Source: CAZJNX01 sp964547415 (GTDB lineage: Bacteria > Pseudomonadota > Alphaproteobacteria > Rhizobiales > Amorphaceae). Taken from it: 11,856 nt of DNA. The notes below the pieces were generated by a model that did no database searches, had not been told where the DNA came from, and worked only from the letters and a program-made list of their open reading frames with translations. The stretch lies in the NCBI GenBank assembly GCA_964547415.1, contig CAZJNX010000149.1:1-11856 (forward strand), written 5' to 3'. How positions within the stretch are numbered: position 1 is the first letter of the stretch; each line of letters begins with the position of its first letter. Shown piece by piece: positions 7,111 through 11,856 of this stretch. Made by a program: the position numbers and the translations under genes.

Positions 7111-9543
7111 ATGCTCTCGATCCTCGATCGCGTCAAGCTGAAGCACAAGATCCCCCTCGCCATCGTCGGGTTCTCGATCCTCGGCGGTCTGGTCGTCGCC
7201 CTCGCGAGCGGTTTCGTCGCCACCCGCGCGCTGGAGGGGAAGGCGGTGTCCGCCCTCTCCATGCAGGCGAGCGAGCGGGCGAACCGGCTCGAGGGCTACC
7301 TGCGCGGCATCGCGGACGAGGTTCGTCTGCTGGCGCAAAGCCCGGCGACGGTTGATGCCCTGCGCGCCTTCGCAGGCACCTTCGCCGCCGTCCCGGGGGA
7401 CCGGGTGTCCACGCTCCAGGCCGACTACATCCACGACAACCCGTTCCCCCTCGGCGAGAAGGACAAGCTGGAGGCGGCCGACGCGGGCCGCCCCTACGAT
7501 CTCGTCCACGCCCGCAACCACCCCTTCTTCCGCGGCCTGCAGCAGAAGGGCGGCTACTACGACATCTTCCTCTTCGACGCGCAGGGCGACCTCGTCTACA
7601 CCGTCTTCAAGGAGGAGGACTACGCGACCAACTTCTCCGCCGGCGGCGGCCGCTGGGCCGGGACGGACCTCGGCCGGGCCTACCGGGCGGCCATGGCGCT
7701 GCCGCCGGGCGGGACCGCCTTCTTCGACTTCGCGCCTTACGGGCCGAGCCACGGCGCCCCGGCGAGCTTCATCGCAACGCCCGTCTTCGCCGACGGGACG
7801 CGGGTGGGCGTCCTCGCCTTCCAGATGCCGGCGGACCGTCTCAACGCCGTCATGGCCGCCCCGTCCGCCATCGGCGACACGGTGGAGATGGCCGTCATCG
7901 GGCCCGACGCGCGCTTCCGCACCGATCTTCCCTCCACCCCCGACGACGACATTCTGGTGAAGGAGGCGGAGGGCGCCCTCGCGGACGGCGGCGCCGCGGC
8001 GGCGGCCGGCGTCCTCGTCGAGAACTGGTCGGGCGGGACTGGGCGGCAGATGGCCGTCGCCGTTCCCGTCTCCTTCGGCGGCGTCGATTACCAGGTGGTC
8101 GCAGTCCAGGACGAGGCGGAGATCCGCGCCCCCGTCGCCGCCATGCAGCGCCTGCAGGCGATGGCCGTCCTCCTCGTGATGGCGCTCACGGCCATCTTCG
8201 GCTACCTCGTGGCACTCACGGTCACCCGCCCGATGGGAGCGGTCGTCTCGGCGATGGGCGAGGTGGCCGGCGGCCGGCGGGACGTGCCCGTGCCCGGCAC
8301 GGCGCGGGACGACGAGATCGGCGACATCGCCCGCGCGGTGGAGATCTTCCGGGAGAACGAGCGCAAGCGCGTGCGCCTCGAGGCGGAGGCCCGTGCCGAC
8401 CTCGACCGGCAGCGCGTGCGCCATCGCCAGCTCGAGAGTCTCACCGCCCGCTTCCGCGAGGGCGTGCGCAGCGTGCTCGAGGGCCTCGCCCGCGAGACCG
8501 GTTCCATGCGGGAGACCGCGGGGACGCTGACCGACGTCGCCTCGGGCGCGGCGCGGGAGGCCCAGTCCGCCAAGGCCGCCGCCGTGGAGGCCGCGGGAAG
8601 CACCCAGACGGTCGCATCGGCCGCGGAGGAGCTGACGGCCTCCATCGGGGAGATCGCCTCCCAGGCCAACAAGACGTCCACCATCGTCTCCCGCGCGACG
8701 GACGTCGCCGGAAAGACCGACCAGGACGTCAATCGCCTCGCCGACAGCGCGGAGCGGATCGGCGACATCGTCCGCCTCATCCGGGACATCGCGGAGCAGA
8801 CGAACCTTCTCGCCCTCAACGCCACCATCGAGGCGGCCCGCGCGGGCGAGGCGGGCAAGGGCTTTGCGGTCGTCGCCAGCGAGGTGAAGACGCTCGCGAG
8901 CCAGACCGCCAAGGCGACGGAGGAGATCGCCGCCCAGGTGACGGACATCCAGGGCCTGACCCGCCACTCCGTCGCCGCGATCGGCGAGATCACCACGACC
9001 ATCCGCGAGATCGAGAGCCTGATGGCCGCGATCGCCGGGGCGGTGGAGGAGCAAGGGGCGGCCACGCGGGAGATCAGCCAGTCGGTGGCCGTCGCCGCCC
9101 GCGGCGCCCGCTCCGTCGAGGGCAGTGCGGACGAGGTGCTGTCGGCGGTCCGCTCCACGGGCGAGGAGGCCGATCACGTCCGCGAGGTGTCGGACCGGCT
9201 CGGCACGGCGGCGCGCGAACTCTCCTCGTCCGTGGAGTCGTTCCTCGAGGGCGTCGGACGGGAGGTGGAGGAACGGCGCCGCGAGCTGCGCTTCGACGCG
9301 GGCGACGACGTCAGCATCACCTACGGCGGCGACGTGAGCGGGGCCCGCGTCGTCGACATCAGCGCCAACGGCGCCTCCCTCACCATCGAGACCCCGCTCT
9401 TCATGGAAACGGGGCGCCCGGTCTCGATCCAGTGGCCGGACGCCGAGAGGGTGCCCGCGAAGGTCGCCTGGGTCGATGGGCAGAACGCGGGCCTCACCTT
9501 CGACCGTCCTCGCCCGGACATCCTGACCCGCTACGCCGCCTGA
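7111..9543 (+). CDS. Methyl-accepting chemotaxis protein with double-Cache-like sensor and C-terminal PilZ domain
   Basis: The product is 810 residues. Order: short cytoplasmic N-terminus; membrane helix 14-37; periplasmic sensor about 38-345 whose two parts (around YYDIFLFDAQGDLVYTVF at 149-166, and about 256-341) look like a dCache domain; membrane helix 351-371; HAMP about 372-425; long helical methylation regions; the signalling hairpin with EQTNLLALNATIEAARAGE beginning at Glu562; and a PilZ domain about 720-800. PilZ carries both c-di-GMP motifs, R723-x3-R727 and D749-I-S751-x2-G754. The protein should sense a small molecule outside the membrane and control CheA, with c-di-GMP tuning its output; PilZ-bearing receptors such as Azospirillum Tlp1 are known. 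There is no CheR-binding pentapeptide tail. The ligand is unknown; closeness to the formate genes is suggestive only. The gene has its own ribosome site. Confidence 0.95.
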   Translation: MLSILDRVKLKHKIPLAIVGFSILGGLVVALASGFVATRALEGKAVSALSMQASERANRLEGYLRGIADEVRLLAQSPATVDALRAFAGTFAAVPGDRVSTLQADYIHDNPFPLGEKDKLEAADAGRPYDLVHARNHPFFRGLQQKGGYYDIFLFDAQGDLVYTVFKEEDYATNFSAGGGRWAGTDLGRAYRAAMALPPGGTAFFDFAPYGPSHGAPASFIATPVFADGTRVGVLAFQMPADRLNAVMAAPSAIGDTVEMAVIGPDARFRTDLPSTPDDDILVKEAEGALADGGAAAAAGVLVENWSGGTGRQMAVAVPVSFGGVDYQVVAVQDEAEIRAPVAAMQRLQAMAVLLVMALTAIFGYLVALTVTRPMGAVVSAMGEVAGGRRDVPVPGTARDDEIGDIARAVEIFRENERKRVRLEAEARADLDRQRVRHRQLESLTARFREGVRSVLEGLARETGSMRETAGTLTDVASGAAREAQSAKAAAVEAAGSTQTVASAAEELTASIGEIASQANKTSTIVSRATDVAGKTDQDVNRLADSAERIGDIVRLIRDIAEQTNLLALNATIEAARAGEAGKGFAVVASEVKTLASQTAKATEEIAAQVTDIQGLTRHSVAAIGEITTTIREIESLMAAIAGAVEEQGAATREISQSVAVAARGARSVEGSADEVLSAVRSTGEEADHVREVSDRLGTAARELSSSVESFLEGVGREVEERRRELRFDAGDDVSITYGGDVSGARVVDISANGASLTIETPLFMETGRPVSIQWPDAERVPAKVAWVDGQNAGLTFDRPRPDILTRYAA

Positions 9544-9879
9544 CGGGCGTAGCGCGTTCGGGGCACGCCGGAGGCGTCCGGCCGTTCGCCCCGTCCCGTG
9601 GAGGGGACGGCCATGTCCGCCCCACCCGTCCAGCGCGCGAACGGCAAGCCGCCCCGGCGTGGGCGACGACGGCCCCGATCGGCGATCCCCGGCCCATTCG
9701 GTCTCCCGCCAGCGCGGATCATGTCGATCCACCCGGGCCGGGGTGGACGACGGTGCCGGCTCCTCGCCGGGTCGGCCCGCCATCCGCGCCTGCTCCCGCG
9801 GCCAGGCCGGGTGCCGGGGAACCCGCGTGCACACGGACGATTGGCCCGCGGTCATGGGCTGCAACGATGGAGATGTCCG
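9544..9879. other. Stretch of 336 bp without a credible gene
   Basis: Apart from the hairpins near 9560-9610 I see no gene. An ATG at 9613 follows a good GGAGGGGA and is in frame with the acidic protein downstream, but its first ~90 codons read as a proline- and arginine-rich peptide with no recognisable domain, and would bury a clear signal peptide. Minus-strand frames are equally low in information. It may contain the promoter of the small exported protein. Confidence 0.5.
9560..9592 (+). terminator. Hairpin after the chemoreceptor, candidate terminator
   Basis: Starting 17 bases after the stop, GCCGGA (9567-9572), loop GGCG, TCCGGC (9577-9582) form a perfect 6-bp stem, and outer GGGGC (9560-9564) pairs with GCCCC (9588-9592). 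A second perfect 7-bp stem follows at once, CCGTCCC (9591-9597) with GGGACGG (9604-9610). No T-run is present, so termination is inferred from position and structure. Confidence 0.45.
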
Positions 9880-10149
9880 GTGCGGATGAAGCAGACGATC
9901 GCCACTGTCGCCGTGATCGGCGCGATGTCAGGGACCGCCCTCGCTGAGGTCGAGGTCGAGGACGACGACGGCGTTCTCGAGGAGACCGGCGAACTGTTGG
10001 GGAGCGCGGTCGAGGAGACCGGGGATGCGGCAGGCGCGGTCGCGGAGGAAACCGGAGAAGGCGTCGGTGATCTCAGCGAAGGCGTCGAGGAGGGGCTGAC
10101 GGACGACGACGCGGATCTCGACGAAGACGAGATCGAGGTGGAGGGCTGA
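9880..10149 (+). CDS. Small exported, extremely acidic protein of unknown family
   Basis: The product is 89 residues from GTG 9880, or 87 from ATG 9886. GTG is preferred because GGAG at 9869-9872 stands seven bases before it. Residues 1-22 form a classic signal peptide: basic start (MRMK), hydrophobic core (IATVAVIGAM) and an ALA cleavage site. The mature part of about 67 residues has some 29 Asp/Glu, no Lys, Arg or His, no aromatic residue and no cysteine. It contains a loosely repeated EETGE/EETGD element (three times, 10-11 residues apart) between acidic ends rich in D and E. It is likely periplasmic or secreted and may be disordered or bind cations; this is inferred from composition only. 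Its base use is less GC-skewed than the spacer before it, supporting real coding. It is separated from its neighbours and probably monocistronic. Confidence 0.7.
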   Translation: MRMKQTIATVAVIGAMSGTALAEVEVEDDDGVLEETGELLGSAVEETGDAAGAVAEETGEGVGDLSEGVEEGLTDDDADLDEDEIEVEG

Positions 10150-10153
10150 CGTT

Positions 10154-10205
10154 CCGCTTCGAGCGCGTCCGCTCGGGCGGCCGGGCGCGACCAGCTGCCG
10201 CGCCC
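10154..10205 (+). terminator. Two tandem GC hairpins after the acidic protein gene
   Basis: Five bases past the stop, CGAGCG (10160-10165), loop CGTC, CGCTCG (10170-10175) form a perfect stem, flanked by CCGC (10154-10157) and GCGG (10177-10180). Immediately after, GGGCGCG (10183-10189) pairs perfectly with CGCGCCC (10199-10205). Position suggests transcription termination; there is no T-tract. Confidence 0.45.
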
Positions 10206-10256
10206 ACCGTCCCGGCGGCTTCCGGCCCTCGCCACCGCGGACGGGCCGAGCGATGG

Positions 10257-10512
10257 TCCGGCGTCCGTCATTCCATCGCGCTGTGCGCGTGCCCGCCCGG
10301 AGCTGGTCGCGAAGGCCGCCTCCGGCGTCCGTCGTTCCATCGCGCCGTGCGCGTGCCCGCCCGGAGCTGGCCGCGAAGGCCGCCTCCGGCGTCCGTCATT
10401 CCATCGCGCCGTGCGCGTGCCCGCCCGGAGCTGGTCGAGAAGGCCGCCTCCGGCGTCCGTCGTTCCATCGCGCCGTGCGCGTGCCCGCCCGGAGCTGGTC
10501 GAGAAGGCCGCC
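10257..10512. repeat. Four head-to-tail copies of a 64-bp unit
   Basis: Units run 10257-10320, 10321-10384, 10385-10448 and 10449-10512, each beginning TCCGGCGTCCGTC and ending AAGGCCGCC, with exactly 64 bases each and no indels. They differ at only four positions. Offset 14 alternates A, G, A, G; copy 1 alone has GCTGTG instead of GCCGTG; copy 2 has GGCCG where the others have GGTCG; copies 3 and 4 have GAGAAGG where 1 and 2 have GCGAAGG. Since 64 is not a multiple of three, the array cannot encode repeated protein in one frame. The last unit passes straight into the transposase remnant and supplies its codons ELVEKAA, so the unit appears to be derived from the 5' end of that element. Confidence 0.93.
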
Positions 10513-11212
10513 GACGAGGATCGCGTCCGCGACAGGCTCGCCTACGCCGCCGCGCGGCTCATGGAAACGAAGGTCGAGGCCGCGACCGGCGTCTCCAAGG
10601 GGGCGTGCACGACCGCGCGCGCCCCGCGGTGCAACGGCGATCGAGAGCGAGGTCGAAAGACGCGCGCTTGCCGGATCGACCCGGCGCTCGCGAAGCTGCG
10701 CAAGGGCAGCACCTTTCCGAGCATCCTTGAGCCGCTCGCCGCGCGGGACGGCGCGGAAGGCCCTCGTGGCCGTCATGCGGGAAGCCGACGCGCACGGCGT
10801 CTCGACGCGTGCCGCGACGATGCGGTGCCCCGGGCGGGACGGCGTGTCCAAGAGCCAAGCGAGCCGCCTCTCGGCAAAGATCGACCGGCGCGTGAGGGCG
10901 TTCCCAAGCCGCCCGCTCGAAGGAGCCTGGCCCTTTCGGTGGCTCGATGCCACCATCCGGGTGCGCGAGAACGGACGGATGCTCAGCGGCGCCATGACGA
11001 TCGCGGCGGCGGTCGACGAGGACGTCCCGCGCGAGGGGATCGGCGTCGCCGCAGGCCCGTGCGAGGCGGCGACGTTCCGAAGCCGCTTCCGGCTCTCCCT
11101 CGCCGATCGCGGCCTGCGCGGCGTGAAGCCCGTCGTGGCGGCCGACGATGACGACGGGCCCAGGGCCGCCGCCAGGCGCCTCTTCGACGTGACCCGCCAG
11201 CGGCGACGCGTG
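10486..11212 (+). pseudogene. IS256-family transposase remnant, frameshifted and 3'-truncated
   Basis: The first part reads in the frame of 10486: ELVEKAADEDRVRDRLAYAA, then RLMETKVEAATG and later LAKLRKGSTFPSILEP. This matches the N-terminal part of IS256-type (mutator) transposases, where RIPKLRKGSYFP is typical. Near 10745 the similarity moves to the next frame, from KALVAVMREADAHGVSTRA through GVSKSQASRLSAKIDRRV, WPFRWLDATIRVRENG and RGLRGVKPVVAADDDDG. The first catalytic Asp lies at about 10946 (WLDAT) and the second near 11144. Similarity ends at about 11212, where the family would read WQRCRVHFMRN, so the C-terminal half with the catalytic Glu is missing. Several stretches before the shift are already degraded (the usual RNGYRDR region reads CNGDRERG). 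It is not functional. Its 5' end merges with the 64-bp repeats and its 3' end meets an IS5-type remnant. Confidence 0.8.
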
Positions 11213-11234
11213 GGGCCGTTGGAAAACGCCGATC

Positions 11235-11259
11235 CCTCTGAGAGCTTGACTCAAAAGGC
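11235..11259. mobile_element. Possible end of the IS5-type element at its junction with the IS256 remnant
   Basis: Between the last recognisable IS256 codon (about 11212) and the stop codon of the IS5-type gene (11260-11262, minus strand) lies a locally AT-richer stretch, CTCTGAGAGCTTGACTCAAA at about 11236-11255. It is where the IS5 terminal repeat would be expected. I could not find a matching inverted copy before the window end, so the boundary is only inferred. Confidence 0.3.
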
Positions 11260-11690
11260 TCACGCGGGTCGGGCGAGACGCTTCAGGGCGAGGGGGATGG
11301 CGTCGAGCATGACGAGAGCGGCGAGCGTGTCGGCCAGGTTCTCGTCGTCCCTGGCGAGGCGGCGGTTGCGCCCGCACCATGAGAAGGGTCGCTCGACGAC
11401 CCAGCGACGAGGCTGGACGGCGAACCCTCTGGTCCCCTCGGCTATCGGACGATCTGCATCGCCAGGACAGGGCTGTCGGCGACGGCGGCCTCGCCTTGTC
11501 TCGCATCGTACCGGGCGTCGGCCCACACGCGTTCGCGCCACGGGAAGCGGGCGCGGATGCGTGACAGTACCGACTCCGCGCCATCCCGCCCCTGGATGCC
11601 GGCCGAGTGGACGACGATCCGCGGCGGCATCCCTTCGGTGTCGACGAGCGCCTGGATCGTTCGCCCGGTCATGGCTCGTACTCGCCGAAA
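11260..11690 (-). pseudogene. IS5-family transposase remnant, frameshifted
   Basis: Read on the minus strand, positions 11672-11442 give GRTIQALVDTEG, VVHSAGIQGRDGAE, RIRARFPWRERVWADARYDA and AMQIVR, matching the catalytic core of IS5-type transposases (the usual KGRKRHALVDTDG, HPADVQDRDGA, VFADSGYAG and EIVRK). A TAG ends that frame at 11442. The neighbouring frame then continues with RGFAVQPRRWVVERPFSWCG, RNRRLARD and an end of LALKRLARPA with TGA at 11260-11262, the family's C-terminal block including the catalytic Glu of VVER. So at least one frameshift lies at about 11430-11445, and a second near 11673-11690, upstream of which the family's expected sequence fades. The N-terminal half is absent or unrecognisable in 11690-11856. 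It is opposite in direction to the IS256 remnant beside it and not functional as given. Confidence 0.8.
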
Positions 11691-11856
11691 ACGGGGATGG
11701 GCCGCACCCTGCCCGTGGTGAGCGGGAGAAGCGGGCGGGCCGGTTGGCGCCGCCGGTCCCAGGGCGCATCCCGACGGAGACAGTATCGGCCGTCGAACGG
11801 GCGGGTCCCCCGGTGTACGGTTTGGTGAGACAGGGATTTGGGCTTATGCGGCTCCG
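11691..11856. other. Window end with no recognisable gene
   Basis: This stretch should hold the N-terminal part of the IS5-type transposase (minus strand). One frame gives a weak RYCLRRDAPWDRR... PLLP segment vaguely like an IS5 N-terminus, but the central region is then too short, implying an internal deletion. I do not call it. Part of it is AT-richer (11821-11845). Confidence 0.3.

Noticed and set aside
6436..9864. 1142-codon open frame on the minus strand across fdsC, fdsD and the chemoreceptor
   Set aside because: The chemoreceptor and formate genes on the + strand have complete, recognisable domains; the opposite frame has none and is a GC-driven shadow.
10268..10468. Minus-strand repeat protein beginning MERRTPEAAF, seen in the 64-bp units
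   Set aside because: The unit length is not a multiple of three, so each copy falls into a new frame, and the open frames are composition artefacts.
10257..10512. CRISPR array
   Set aside because: The 64-bp units are directly adjacent with no variable spacers, and no cas gene is present.
10724..11856. A + strand frame open from about 10724 to the window end, joining the IS256 remnant to antisense IS5 sequence
   Set aside because: Only 10745-11212 matches a transposase. Beyond that it reads the wrong strand of the IS5-type gene, so the openness has no meaning.

Overview
The window is very GC-rich (roughly 70% or more by eye) and densely coded on the + strand as far as about 10.15 kb. GC content, codon use and gene content (a soluble NAD-linked molybdenum formate dehydrogenase operon, a chemoreceptor with a PilZ tail, IS256- and IS5-type transposase remnants) suggest an alphaproteobacterium, possibly of the Rhizobiales. 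The sequence alone does not fix a genus.

Left part (1-7008): a LysR-type regulator is followed after 58 bp by an operon in the order fdsG-fdsB-fdsA-fdsC(fdhD)-fdsD, the layout known for the soluble FdsABG formate dehydrogenases of Rhodobacter capsulatus and Cupriavidus necator. Junctions are overlapping (ATGA, ATGA, 5-bp gap, GTGA), so translation is probably coupled. FdsA oxidises formate at a bis-MGD molybdenum centre; electrons pass along a chain of Fe-S clusters in FdsA, FdsB and FdsG to FMN in FdsB, which reduces NAD+. FdsC/FdhD supplies the sulfido ligand of the cofactor and FdsD is a small accessory protein. The LysR protein is the obvious candidate regulator. As given, fdsA is broken by a single missing G in the GGG run at 3980-3982; everything on both sides is intact, so this is either a sequence error or a very recent mutation.

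Middle part (7111-9543): a transmembrane methyl-accepting chemotaxis protein with a double-Cache-like periplasmic sensor, HAMP, signalling hairpin and a C-terminal PilZ domain whose c-di-GMP motifs are intact. A hairpin follows it, then about 340 bp without a credible gene, then a small exported, extremely acidic protein (9880-10149) that I cannot assign to a family, followed by two GC-rich hairpins.

Right part (10257-11856): a decayed mobile-element zone. Four head-to-tail copies of a 64-bp unit run directly into the 5' coding end of a frameshifted, 3'-truncated IS256-type transposase (+ strand). This abuts a frameshifted IS5-type transposase remnant on the - strand. The last copy of the repeat itself encodes the transposase N-terminal residues, so the array looks like an amplification of the element's end.

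I see no CRISPR, tRNA, rRNA, phage or defence genes. I do not see convincing evidence of a wholly new system. The observations most worth following are the FdsA frameshift, the PilZ chemoreceptor beside the formate operon, the 64-bp array and the acidic exported protein.
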